Position numbers and translations under genes: made by a program. From CAYNLK01 sp964398055 (GTDB lineage Bacteria; Chloroflexota; Anaerolineae; 4572-78; J111), in NCBI GenBank assembly GCA_964398055.1, contig CAYNLK010000002.1, positions 62,001-126,000 of the forward strand: DNA of 64,000 nt, in the 5' to 3' direction. The number at the start of each line of letters is the position of its first letter. The first letter of the stretch is position 1. Under the pieces are notes generated by a model, which saw only the letters and a list, made by a program, of their open reading frames with translations, was not told the DNA's origin and made no database searches. This document shows, one piece after another, positions 57,138 to 64,000 of the stretch.

Positions 57138-57976
57138 GCCTTGAAGCCCTTCGTCGCGATTATCATCAGGCATTGTGCGCTCAAATTCTTTACATAGATG
57201 CGAACAATGTGCCGAACTTTGCCGATAAACATAGTCGGCCAAGTGTGGCCTTAGCTCAAGGTATTGTGAAAAAATTACCCTACCCCCATTGCCCAACCCC
57301 TCTCTCTGGACATACTGTTGGCTCAAATTTCGAGAACATTACCAGAAATTTTCTGGCCCAAGCCTTTCGTTTGCTTGAACATCTCCGACCCGGAAGATGG
57401 CAATTTTTTGTCCACGCCGATATTACCCACTTTGATCAATATGAACATCTAGCCGACCTAACCGAAGTGCTCAAACAACGTAAAGACCTTCGGGCGGCTC
57501 TGGGCGATTATCTCATCAGTCCAGATATCGTTATCGGACGCGCGCCGGTTACAGACGAGGAAATTAATCAACAAACAACCGTGATCCTGGGCACCCAAAT
57601 CTCCTCGTTGACTCCGCTCCGCGCCGTCAATTCCTCAGCCCCCAAACAAATACTGCATGCCAGCATTTCCTGCAAATGGACTTTTCGCAGTGATCGTTCC
57701 CAAAATGCCCGTACAGAGGGCCTAAATTTAATCCGCAATCGTAAAGGGCATACACCCCCTATTGCTATTGTTACGGCTGAATCATATCCCCAGCGCCTGG
57801 CCTCTGTTGCCCTGGGTGCGGGCGATATTGATTGCGCCTATCACATTGCCCTGCCAGAATTGCAGGAAGCTGTCAAAGAATATGATAACCCTGCGGTTAC
57901 TGACATGCTTGATACTCTGATCGAAGGCCGGCGATTACGTGACATCAGTGACCTGCCTTTTGATTTGATCACTTAA
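57134..57976 (+). CDS. NgoMIV-family type II restriction endonuclease (predicted GCCGGC)
   Basis: 280 residues, close to NgoMIV (about 286) in length and in the core blocks LRPGRWQFFV, ALGDYLISPDIVIGR, QILHASISCKWTFRSDRSQNARTEGLNLIRNRKG and ALGAGDIDCAYHIALPEL. Active-site equivalents are all present: E67, D131, C180, K181, E195. NgoMIV is a tetramer that cuts G/CCGGC. By homology the site should be GCCGGC, which occurs repeatedly in this window, so the host must methylate it. No intact methyltransferase gene adjoins (only a stump at 56894). Start ATG 57134 overlaps the preceding small frame. Confidence 0.9.
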   Translation: MSLEALRRDYHQALCAQILYIDANNVPNFADKHSRPSVALAQGIVKKLPYPHCPTPLSGHTVGSNFENITRNFLAQAFRLLEHLRPGRWQFFVHADITHFDQYEHLADLTEVLKQRKDLRAALGDYLISPDIVIGRAPVTDEEINQQTTVILGTQISSLTPLRAVNSSAPKQILHASISCKWTFRSDRSQNARTEGLNLIRNRKGHTPPIAIVTAESYPQRLASVALGAGDIDCAYHIALPELQEAVKEYDNPAVTDMLDTLIEGRRLRDISDLPFDLIT

Positions 57977-57997
57977 CCATTTAGGAGCAAAGATATT

Positions 57998-58552
57998 ATG
58001 ACAACTATCGTCTCAACTTATCTGCAAGAAATGACGCAAATCCTCGACCAACTACCCCAGGACCAGGTACAAGCCATCATTGACCTGCTGGCCGAGGCGC
58101 GCGACCGCGGCCACAAGATCTTTTTGATGGGCAACGGCGGCAGCGGGGCCACGGCCTCCCATATGGCCAACGATCTGGTCAAGAATACCATCCAACCAGG
58201 CAAACCCCGGCTGAAAGTGATTGCCCTCACCGACAATATGCCCATCATCCTGGCGATTGCCAATGATTGGGATTACAGCCGCATTTTTGTGGAGCAGTTG
58301 ATGCCCCTGGCCGAGCCGGGCGATGTGCTGCTGGGTCTCAGCGGCAGCGGCAACTCACCGAATATCCTCAAAGCCATGGATTGGGCCAGAGAAAACGGCC
58401 TCAAAACCATTGGCCTGACCGGGCGAGACGGCGGCCAATTGAAGGACAAGGCTGAACTGGCGTTGATCGTCCCCACCGACTCGATGGCTCAAATTGAGGA
58501 TGTCCACATGATCCTTAGCCATATTTTCTACCTGGGTCTGCTGGAGCGATGA
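57998..58552 (+). CDS. SIS-domain sugar isomerase (GmhA-like, phosphoheptose isomerase family)
   Basis: 184 residues. SIS motifs are FLMGNGGSGATASHMANDLVK (phosphate loop and active-site region) and LLGLSGSGNSPNILKAM. A histidine near the C-terminus (DVHMILSHIFY) matches the GmhA family. GmhA isomerises sedoheptulose 7-phosphate to D-glycero-manno-heptose 7-phosphate. The preceding AGGAG lies 11 nt from ATG. The next gene overlaps by 4 bases, so it is in an operon with a ROK kinase and, further on, an HldE-like kinase. Confidence 0.85.
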   Translation: MTTIVSTYLQEMTQILDQLPQDQVQAIIDLLAEARDRGHKIFLMGNGGSGATASHMANDLVKNTIQPGKPRLKVIALTDNMPIILAIANDWDYSRIFVEQLMPLAEPGDVLLGLSGSGNSPNILKAMDWARENGLKTIGLTGRDGGQLKDKAELALIVPTDSMAQIEDVHMILSHIFYLGLLER

Positions 58553-59529
58553 CCGGCCGTTCCCCCGGATTATTGCTGGCGCTTGATTTTGGGGGCACTA
58601 AATTGACGGCTGCCGTGGCCGGGCCTGGGCAGCGGAGCTGGCTGGCCCACCGCCGTTCTTTCTCACCCCCCGGCGTCGACCGGCAGTACGAATATGGAGC
58701 TATGCTTGACCTGGCCCGAGCTTTGCTGGCCGAGACGGGCCAGTCCATCGCGGCCATCGGGGTCAGTTTTGGTGGACCGGTCTATGCCCCGGCCGGTCTG
58801 GTGCGCCTCTCCCATCATGTGCCCGGCTGGGAAAATGCGCCCCTGGCCGCTTGGCTACAGGCCGACTTCAAGGTTCCGGCGGCCGTTGATAACGACGCCA
58901 ACGTGGCCGCGCTGGGTGAATTCCGCTTTGGGGCTGGGCAGGGCTGTCAAAATTTGCTCTATCTGACGGTCAGCACCGGCATTGGCGGCGGCTGGATTCT
59001 CAACGGCCAACCCTACGGTGGTTGGGAGGGAATGGCCGGAGAAATTGGCCATACGCTTGTCCAACCCGGCGGCTTGCCCTGCGCCTGTGGTCGCCGGGGC
59101 TGCCTGGAAGCCGAGGCCAGCGGCCTGGGTATCGCTCAACGGGCCAGATTGTTTGTAGCCGGAGCGGCGCCAGAGGCGAAACGGTTGCTAACATTGGCCG
59201 GCGGCCGGCCTGAGCAAATTACCGCCAAAATGGTCAGCCAAGCCGCGGCTGAGGGAGATGAATTGAGCCGGCGGATTCTGATCGTTTCGGCTGAACGATT
59301 GGGGCTGGGACTGGCCAACGCCATCAACCTGATGAATCCGGAGCGGGTGATTCTGGGCGGCGGCGTTACCAAAGCCGGCGAGGCGTGGTGGCAGTCGGTC
59401 CGCCAGACGGCTCGAGCCAACACCTTGCCGGAAATCGGCGTTGAGATTGTGCCGGCCAAACTCGGCGACGATGCGCCGTTGTGGGGCGCCGTGGCCCTGG
59501 CAGAGGGAATAATGAATAGTGGATTGTGA
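58549..59529 (+). CDS. ROK-family sugar kinase (intact zinc site)
   Basis: 326 residues. ALDFGGTKLTAAV (phosphate loop), VDNDANVAALGE (catalytic Asp), EIGHTLV, and a full CACGRRGCLEAEASG zinc/sugar site. All the residues lost in the two other ROK proteins of this window are present here, so it should be a genuine hexose or amino-sugar kinase. It is translationally coupled to the SIS isomerase gene (ATGA overlap). The spacer after it is an STRR array. Confidence 0.9.
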   Translation: MTGRSPGLLLALDFGGTKLTAAVAGPGQRSWLAHRRSFSPPGVDRQYEYGAMLDLARALLAETGQSIAAIGVSFGGPVYAPAGLVRLSHHVPGWENAPLAAWLQADFKVPAAVDNDANVAALGEFRFGAGQGCQNLLYLTVSTGIGGGWILNGQPYGGWEGMAGEIGHTLVQPGGLPCACGRRGCLEAEASGLGIAQRARLFVAGAAPEAKRLLTLAGGRPEQITAKMVSQAAAEGDELSRRILIVSAERLGLGLANAINLMNPERVILGGGVTKAGEAWWQSVRQTARANTLPEIGVEIVPAKLGDDAPLWGAVALAEGIMNSGL

Positions 59530-59590
59530 ATGGTGAATTGTGAATAGTGAATGGCGAATAGCGAATAACGAATGGCGAATGGCGAATGAA
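59510..59590. repeat. Heptameric STRR array (GTGAATG/GCGAATA type)
   Basis: About eleven heptamers overlap the last codons of the ROK gene and run toward the HAD gene. The array creates an in-frame upstream extension of the HAD reading frame (WRMANE-like), which is not considered coding. A second stretch of AAAACTCA-like units lies at 59636-59676. Confidence 0.8.
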
Positions 59591-59677
59591 GAACATACCA
59601 ATTCTAGCGGACCATTGACCATCGATAACTCACCACTGCCAACTCAAAACTTAAAATTCAAAACTCAAAACTCACCT

Positions 59678-60520
59678 ATGATTAATCGTAGCAACTATCT
59701 ACCTGACACTCAAATTGAAATCATCAACCCTGACTTTGCCCGTATGCAGTTCCGCCATGCTCTGTTTGATTTTGACGGCACGGTCTCGCTCATCCGTGAG
59801 GGCTGGCAGCAGGTGATGATCCCGATGATGGTCGAAATTCTCGGGGCCACGCCCGCGGCCGAGGATGAGGCGACCATCAACCGGGTGGTGACCGACTTTG
59901 TGACCCGCCTGACCGGCAAACAGACCATCTACCAGATGATCCAACTGGCCGAAGAGGTGGAAAAGCGGGGCGGCCGGCCCCAAGAGCCGCTGGCTTACAA
60001 GTATGAATACCTGGAGCGGCTGTGGGCGCGCATCCAGGGGCGGGTGGCTCGCTTAAAGGCCGGGGAGCTTGATCCGACCGAACTGGTGGTGCCCGGAGTT
60101 ATCGAGACCCTGGCGGCCCTGCGAGTTCGCGGGGTGACCTGCTATCTGGCCAGCGGCACCGACGAACCGTATGTGATCGATGAAGCCGTCGCCCTGGGCG
60201 TGGCCGAATATTTTGACGGCGGCATCTACGGCGCCCTGGACGATTACCGGAATTTTTCCAAAAAAATGGTCATCGACCGGATTTTGCGCCAGCATCAGCT
60301 AGCTGGCTACGAGTTATTGACTTTTGGCGATGGCTATGTGGAAATCGAAAATACGGCCGCGGTCGGCGGGCTGGCGGTGGGGGTGGCTAGCAACGAAGCC
60401 GAACGGCAGGGGATCGACGCCTGGAAGCGGCAGCGACTGATCGAGGCCGGCGCCGCCATCATCATCCCCGATTTTCGAGAATATGAAGCGCTATTGAACT
60501 ACCTGAATGGCCGGGAGTGA
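59678..60520 (+). CDS. HAD-superfamily phosphatase
   Basis: 280 residues from ATG 59678; there is no good ribosome site and an upstream extension would be made of repeats. Motif I DFDGT is at 31-35 (nucleophile D31, acid/base D33), motif II in CYLASGTDEPYV, a lysine in FSKKMVIDRIL, and motif IV TFGDGYVEIENT. The cap is of the C1 type. It is likely a sugar-phosphate phosphatase: in a heptose pathway it would fill the GmhB role, but the type differs from GmhB. It overlaps the following gene by 14 bp. Confidence 0.82.
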   Translation: MINRSNYLPDTQIEIINPDFARMQFRHALFDFDGTVSLIREGWQQVMIPMMVEILGATPAAEDEATINRVVTDFVTRLTGKQTIYQMIQLAEEVEKRGGRPQEPLAYKYEYLERLWARIQGRVARLKAGELDPTELVVPGVIETLAALRVRGVTCYLASGTDEPYVIDEAVALGVAEYFDGGIYGALDDYRNFSKKMVIDRILRQHQLAGYELLTFGDGYVEIENTAAVGGLAVGVASNEAERQGIDAWKRQRLIEAGAAIIIPDFREYEALLNYLNGRE

Positions 60521-61283
60521 CCGCGCCTTGCCCACTGTCGATAAATCTGCCAGATATTGGGAAATAGATACGCTCCGGGGCATCGCCATCGTCGAAATGA
60601 TCTTTTTCCATTTTGTCTGGGATTTGGCCTATTTTGGCCTTTATCAGGGCAATCCAATGAGCGGCCCCTGGCAGTTTTTCGCCCGCAACATTGCTTTCAC
60701 GTTCACTGTAGTGATGGGCGTCTCCCTGACTCTGAGCTACAGCCGCGCCCGGCAAAAAGTCGGGACTGCCCCCCTGTTTTTCAAGTTTCTGCGCCGGGGC
60801 GGCCAAATCTTTGGCCTGGGACTGCTGGTTACGGCGGCAACTTATTTCTTTATCGGTCGCGGCTTCGTGATTTTTGGCATCCTGCACATGTTGGGTCTGT
60901 CGATTATCCTGGCTTATCCTTTTTTGGGGCGCAGTCGCTGGCTGAGCCTGGCCGGCGGCTTGCTGGTCATTGGGGCGGGACTCTACCTGGATCGACTGGT
61001 GGTCGCCTACCCCTGGTTGATCTGGTTGGGAGTCAAGCAGAGCGGCATTTACATGGTCGATTATTACCCGCTGCTGCCCTGGTTTGGGGTGGCGCTGCTG
61101 GGGATATTCCTGGGCTATACTCTCTATCCCGGCGGCGTTCGCCGTTTCAATTTGCCGGACTGGTCGCACATAGCCCCGGTGCGCGGGCTGCGTTTTTTAG
61201 GGCGACACTCGCTGTTGATCTACGTGATCCACCAGCCGATTTTGATCGGGTTATTTATTGCCCTGGGGTTTGGAACTATCTGA
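60507..61283 (+). CDS. HGSNAT-like (DUF1624) membrane acyltransferase
   Basis: 258 residues with about seven membrane helices. The N-terminal RYWEIDTLRGIAIVEMIFFHFVWDL is the signature of the heparan-alpha-glucosaminide N-acetyltransferase catalytic domain, with the histidine near residue 31 expected to be acetylated. It probably moves acetyl groups from cytoplasmic acetyl-CoA to an extracytoplasmic sugar. Its start overlaps the HAD gene, giving tight coupling. The size matches bacterial members. Confidence 0.82.
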   Translation: MAGSDRALPTVDKSARYWEIDTLRGIAIVEMIFFHFVWDLAYFGLYQGNPMSGPWQFFARNIAFTFTVVMGVSLTLSYSRARQKVGTAPLFFKFLRRGGQIFGLGLLVTAATYFFIGRGFVIFGILHMLGLSIILAYPFLGRSRWLSLAGGLLVIGAGLYLDRLVVAYPWLIWLGVKQSGIYMVDYYPLLPWFGVALLGIFLGYTLYPGGVRRFNLPDWSHIAPVRGLRFLGRHSLLIYVIHQPILIGLFIALGFGTI

Positions 61284-61288
61284 AGTAA

Positions 61289-61366
61289 TCGTGAATTGTG
61301 AATGGTGAATTGTTAAGCGGGTTGCGCCCACAATTCGCCATTCGCTATTCGCTATTCGCTATTCAA
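61289..61366. repeat. Heptameric STRR arranged as an inverted repeat
   Basis: Left side GTGAATT/GTGAATG heptamers, right side CAATTCG, CCATTCG, CTATTCG (x3). The two sides are complementary and end directly at the AAGGAG ribosome site of the next gene. Confidence 0.8.
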
Positions 61367-61375
61367 GGAGTTATC

Positions 61376-62347
61376 ATGCCATTTCCAACCTTTGACCGTA
61401 GTCAACTCAAACTTGAACCGCTATCTGAGCGGATTCACGATATGGGGTTGCCGGAGTTGTTCAATTTGACGGACCCGACGCCTCCCTTTGACCATCCGGA
61501 TTTGCCTATTGTGGCCCGGCGGATTGCCGACGCCCATCGCCGGGGCGGGCAGGTTGTTTTAATGATGGGCGCGCACCTGCTAAAAGTCGGTCTGGCCCGT
61601 TTCATCATCGACCTGATGGAGCGTGGCATCATTACCCACGTGGCCATGAATGGAGCCGGTCCTATCCACGACTTTGAGTTGGCCCTTATCGGCGCCTCCA
61701 CCGAGAGCGTGGCCCGCTACATCCAGGCTGGCCAATTCGGCCTGTGGAGCGACACCGGCCGGATCAACGAGGCTATCAGCGCCGGGGCCAGGGCTGGCAT
61801 TGGCCTGGGTGAAACTGTCGGCCAAATGATTGAAGTGGAGCAGTTCCCCCACCGTGAGATCAGTGTGCTGGCGGCCGGATACCGCCTGGGGGTGCCGGTC
61901 ACCGTTCACGTTGGCATCGGCTACGACATCATTCACGAGCACCCCAACTGTGACGGCGCCGCCCTGGGCCAGACTTCGTACCACGATTTTTTGATAATCG
62001 CCCACACTATCACCAAACTGCAAGGCGGAGTTCTGCTCAATTTCGGCTCGGCGGTAATGGGGCCGGAGGTCTACCTGAAGGCCTTGGCGATGGCCCGCAA
62101 CGTGGCCCACCAACGGGGCGAGCAGATCAACCGGTTCACCACGGCTGTTTTTGATCTGATCAACCTGGGTGAGGCCGATATTCATGCCGAAGCGCCCAAA
62201 GATGACCCGCGCTACTACTACCGGCCCTACAAAACTATTTTGGTCCGCACGGTCCAGGATGGTGGTGAGAGTTTTTACTTTCGGGGCGACCACCGGTCTA
62301 CGTTTCCGGCGCTGTACCGCCAGGTGTTAACCGAGTTGGCAGGTTAG
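61376..62347 (+). CDS. Conserved-looking protein of unknown function in the heptose-like cluster
   Basis: 323 residues from ATG 61376 (AAGGAG 7 nt upstream). I do not recognise the family with certainty. The chain looks alpha/beta: VVLMMGAHLLKVGLARFIIDLMERG, THVAMNGAGPIHDFELALIGASTESV, VPVTVHVGIGYDIIHEHP and LLNFGSAVMGPEVYLKALAMARN. The nucleotide-binding feel of NGAGPIHDFE faintly recalls deoxyhypusine-synthase-like folds, which I cannot confirm. It lies between the acyltransferase and an HldE-like kinase, suggesting a step on a phosphosugar. Confidence 0.6.
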   Translation: MPFPTFDRSQLKLEPLSERIHDMGLPELFNLTDPTPPFDHPDLPIVARRIADAHRRGGQVVLMMGAHLLKVGLARFIIDLMERGIITHVAMNGAGPIHDFELALIGASTESVARYIQAGQFGLWSDTGRINEAISAGARAGIGLGETVGQMIEVEQFPHREISVLAAGYRLGVPVTVHVGIGYDIIHEHPNCDGAALGQTSYHDFLIIAHTITKLQGGVLLNFGSAVMGPEVYLKALAMARNVAHQRGEQINRFTTAVFDLINLGEADIHAEAPKDDPRYYYRPYKTILVRTVQDGGESFYFRGDHRSTFPALYRQVLTELAG

Positions 62348-62394
62348 AGTTTTGCGATGTGGGAGGTGAGATGGGTGATTGAAGATTTGGGACA

Positions 62395-62460
62395 CCTGTC
62401 CTGCGGCTTGTAGATTTGCAATTTGTAATTTTTTTTTGTAATTTGCGATTGGAGATTTTG
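62395..62460. repeat. Degenerate heptameric STRR (TTTGTAA/TTTGCGA type)
   Basis: T- and G-rich heptamers with a run of nine T at 62430-62438 fill the gap before the PfkB gene. A ribosome site is poor (GGAGATTTTGAG). Confidence 0.55.
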
Positions 62461-62462
62461 AG

Positions 62463-63515
62463 ATGGATGCGTCTCGCCTGGATGAACTATTAGCGCGATT
62501 TCCCCGGCTGCATGTTTTGGTGGTGGGGGATTTTTTTCTAGACAAATATCTGCTCATCGAGCCGGACCTGAGTGAAATCTCGCTGGAAACGGGGCTGGCA
62601 GCCCACCAGGTGGTTAAAATTCGCCATAGCCCCGGCGCGGCAGGGACGGTGGTGAGCAATCTGCGAGCAATGGAGGTTGAGGTGACGGTGGTGGGGGTCA
62701 TTGGGCAGGATGGCGAAGGGTTCGAGTTGCGGCGCGATTTGCAGCAGTTAGGGGTCGATCTGGCTGGCCTGATTGAAGCACCCGACCGCTTCACCCCTAC
62801 CTACACCAAGCCGCTGGCGCGCCAGCCGGATGGTTCGGAACAGGAGTTGAACCGGCTGGATATCAAGAACCGGCAGTCGCTGCCGGCCGCCTACGAAAGC
62901 GCGGTAACTGCCCAGTTGGACCGGTTGGTGCCGGCCGTTGACGGAGTTATCATTGCCGATCAGGTGCCGGAGCGCAACTGCGGCGTGATCACCGACAGGG
63001 TGCGGGCGGTGCTGGCTCGCCTGGCCAAAGCGTATCCAACCAAACCCTTTGCCGCCGACTCGCGCGTCCGCATTGGCGAGTTTGAGCAGATTATCATCAA
63101 GCCCAACCTCCACGAGGCCCGGGCCGCGCTCCAGTCACTTGGAATTTTGCCGGAAAACCTGGCCAGTGGAACCGACTTGGCTGTGGCTCGCATCTACGGC
63201 CCGGTTTTGTTTCAGCGAAACCAAAAACCGGTCTTTATCACCCTGGGAGCGCAAGGAGTTTTAGCGATCAGCCCGGCAGGGGTTGAGCACATTCCGGGTG
63301 TGCCGGTCGCCGGGGAGATTGACATTGTGGGGGCCGGCGACAGCGTAATGGCCGGTTTGATGGCCGGTTTGTGCGCCGGCGGGACAGCCAGGGAAGCCGC
63401 CATCATTGGTAATCTGGCGGCCTCGATTACGATTCAGCAGTTGGGCACAACCGGCACGGCTACCCGGGCTCAACTTCGGCAACGCCTGGCCGAGTTATCA
63501 AAAAAGGATTTCTGA
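62463..63515 (+). CDS. PfkB-family kinase, HldE N-domain-like (heptose 7-phosphate kinase)
   Basis: 350 residues. N-terminal VLVVGDFFLDKYL, substrate loop PGAAGTVVSNLRAMEVEVTVVGVIGQDGEG, and ATP/catalytic motif GEIDIVGAGDSVMAGL (catalytic Asp near 298) are as in HldE/RfaE domain 1, which makes heptose 1,7-bisphosphate. The cytidylyltransferase-like second HldE domain is missing, so a separate nucleotidyltransferase would be needed. Together with the GmhA-like gene it suggests ADP- or GDP-heptose synthesis. A different phosphosugar is possible. Confidence 0.85.
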   Translation: MDASRLDELLARFPRLHVLVVGDFFLDKYLLIEPDLSEISLETGLAAHQVVKIRHSPGAAGTVVSNLRAMEVEVTVVGVIGQDGEGFELRRDLQQLGVDLAGLIEAPDRFTPTYTKPLARQPDGSEQELNRLDIKNRQSLPAAYESAVTAQLDRLVPAVDGVIIADQVPERNCGVITDRVRAVLARLAKAYPTKPFAADSRVRIGEFEQIIIKPNLHEARAALQSLGILPENLASGTDLAVARIYGPVLFQRNQKPVFITLGAQGVLAISPAGVEHIPGVPVAGEIDIVGAGDSVMAGLMAGLCAGGTAREAAIIGNLAASITIQQLGTTGTATRAQLRQRLAELSKKDF

Positions 63516-63522
63516 GAATTTG

Positions 63523-63643
63523 TGTGGTAAGGGTATCCCAATGCCCGCTACCGCATAGGGATGCGGCAGCTACCCACAACAACTCAGAACGCCTAAAAAA
63601 AGGGACCGGTGCTTCAAAAGCGCCGGTCACTTTTTATTTTTTG
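63523..63643 (+). terminator. Repeat-derived hairpin followed by a rho-independent terminator
   Basis: 63523-63576 is a dyad-rich block similar to the inside of the 22631 element (GGGTATCCCAATGCCC, GCATAGGGATGC). 63604-63643 has the ggtgaccggcactt-type stem (GACCGGTGCTT/AAGCGCCGGTC) with TTTTTATTTTTT, a clear terminator for the PfkB gene. Confidence 0.85.
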
Positions 63644-63654
63644 CCACTCTAACT

Positions 63655-64000
63655 TCAATAATCCCATCGCCGGCGATACATCGCCCCGCCGGCCAGCAGC
63701 AGCAGGATCAGGATAGCTCCCCAGAAACGACCGTCGCTCAATAGACTGGCCGGGCCGTTGTTGCCGGTCACCGGGATCAGGGCATTACCATCGCTGGGAC
63801 CGGCCTCAGCGATCAGCAGCGCCGGGCCGGGCGACCGGCCGGTCAAGCTAAGGCTGTCGAGCGTATATTCGGCCAGGCCCGGATCAGGCCACTTGTTCCA
63901 GGCTCGGATGAACAGGGTCAGCTCCTCAGTGGTCGGCGTTATCACCGTGGTATAGGCCAAAAATTGAACATCCGACGAACCCAGGAGCTGCTCGTCCCAC
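63655..64000 (-). CDS. C-terminus of a surface protein with IPVTG sortase-like anchor; 5' end off the window
   Basis: The visible 114 residues include a beta-rich end of an extracellular domain (LAYTTVITPTTEELTLFIRAWNKW...LDSLSLTG), then IPVTG, about 16 residues, one hydrophobic helix (AILILLLLAGGAM) and a basic tail YRRRWDY. This is the layout of an LPxTG-type sorting signal with Ile in the first position. The gene runs off the right edge, so the function of the main body is unknown. It is convergent with the PfkB gene. Confidence 0.7.
   Translation of the reverse strand, partial: WDEQLLGSSDVQFLAYTTVITPTTEELTLFIRAWNKWPDPGLAEYTLDSLSLTGRSPGPALLIAEAGPSDGNALIPVTGNNGPASLLSDGRFWGAILILLLLAGGAMYRRRWDY

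Noticed and set aside
59540..59677. N-terminal extension of the HAD phosphatase
   Set aside because: Encoded by heptamer and A-rich repeats; the conserved domain begins after ATG 59678.
1..64000. tRNA, rRNA, riboswitch or prophage regions
   Set aside because: I looked in the spacers for cloverleaf-like, rRNA-like or known aptamer patterns and saw none that I could support; no phage structural genes are present.

Overview
The window is a GC-rich bacterial chromosome segment, most likely from a Chloroflexota species (Anaerolineae, Ardenticatenia or Caldilineae-like). This rests on several observations: many sugar ABC importers with lipoprotein or LysM-bearing binding proteins, Thr/Pro-rich (TPTPT) extracellular linkers, a type-B SdhCAB, a GxGYxYP lipoprotein, a Uma2 protein, and spacers full of heptameric short tandem repeats. 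No rRNA, tRNA or CRISPR array was found.

Left part (1-17.9 kb, mostly minus strand). One run reads PP2C phosphatase, a solitary Cys-type formate dehydrogenase-like molybdoenzyme, a one-polypeptide methyltransferase/restriction enzyme fusion, and an SPFH protein. It is followed by sdhCAB, polyphosphate kinase (plus strand), a very large FtsX-type permease, a Uma2 nuclease and aldose 1-epimerase. A short plus-strand stretch (18.0-25.1 kb) holds a zinc-ribbon membrane protein with a duplicated membrane half, a decayed toxin-antitoxin pair, two secreted lipoproteins, and a glycosidase-like/PGRP-amidase mosaic protein.

Central island (25.2-56.8 kb, all plus strand). This looks like a sugar or sugar-acid uptake and catabolism island. 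It opens with a SorC/DeoR-type regulator behind a near-perfect sigma-70 promoter and dyad operator. Then come a zinc alcohol dehydrogenase, an RPE-like epimerase, a Dabb protein, a Gfo/Idh/MocA oxidoreductase, a MalEFG-like importer whose binding protein is two complete domains in one chain, an RmlD-like reductase, a ROK kinase, a glycyl-radical activating enzyme, two different glycyl-radical enzymes with a second, degenerate ROK protein between them, a second MalEFG importer whose binding protein carries LysM, and an RbsC-like importer. In that last importer the permease is fused to an extracellular FGE/SUMF1-like domain, and the binding protein is LysM plus two sequence-identical PBP domains encoded by an apparently perfect 894-bp tandem repeat. 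An ATPase, an esterase-like hydrolase and another Gfo/Idh protein follow. Neither MalFG pair has its own ATPase, so a shared MsmX/UgpC-type ATPase elsewhere is expected.

Right part (56.8-64 kb). An NgoMIV-family restriction enzyme lies beside what looks like only a stump of its methyltransferase. Then comes a compact set (GmhA-like SIS isomerase, ROK kinase, HAD phosphatase, HGSNAT-like acyltransferase, an unknown conserved-looking protein, HldE-like PfkB kinase) that resembles heptose or amino-sugar phosphate metabolism. At the right edge is the C-terminus of a surface protein with an IPVTG sortase-like signal.

The intergenic DNA is unusually rich. It contains heptamer STRR arrays at about nine sites, at least three MITE-like elements (one with 15-bp perfect inverted ends and an 8-bp target duplication), three copies of a 'tgtcatttcga' inverted-repeat element and four copies of a 'ggtgaccggcactt' hairpin. 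Several of these have intruded into or trimmed the ends of coding sequences.
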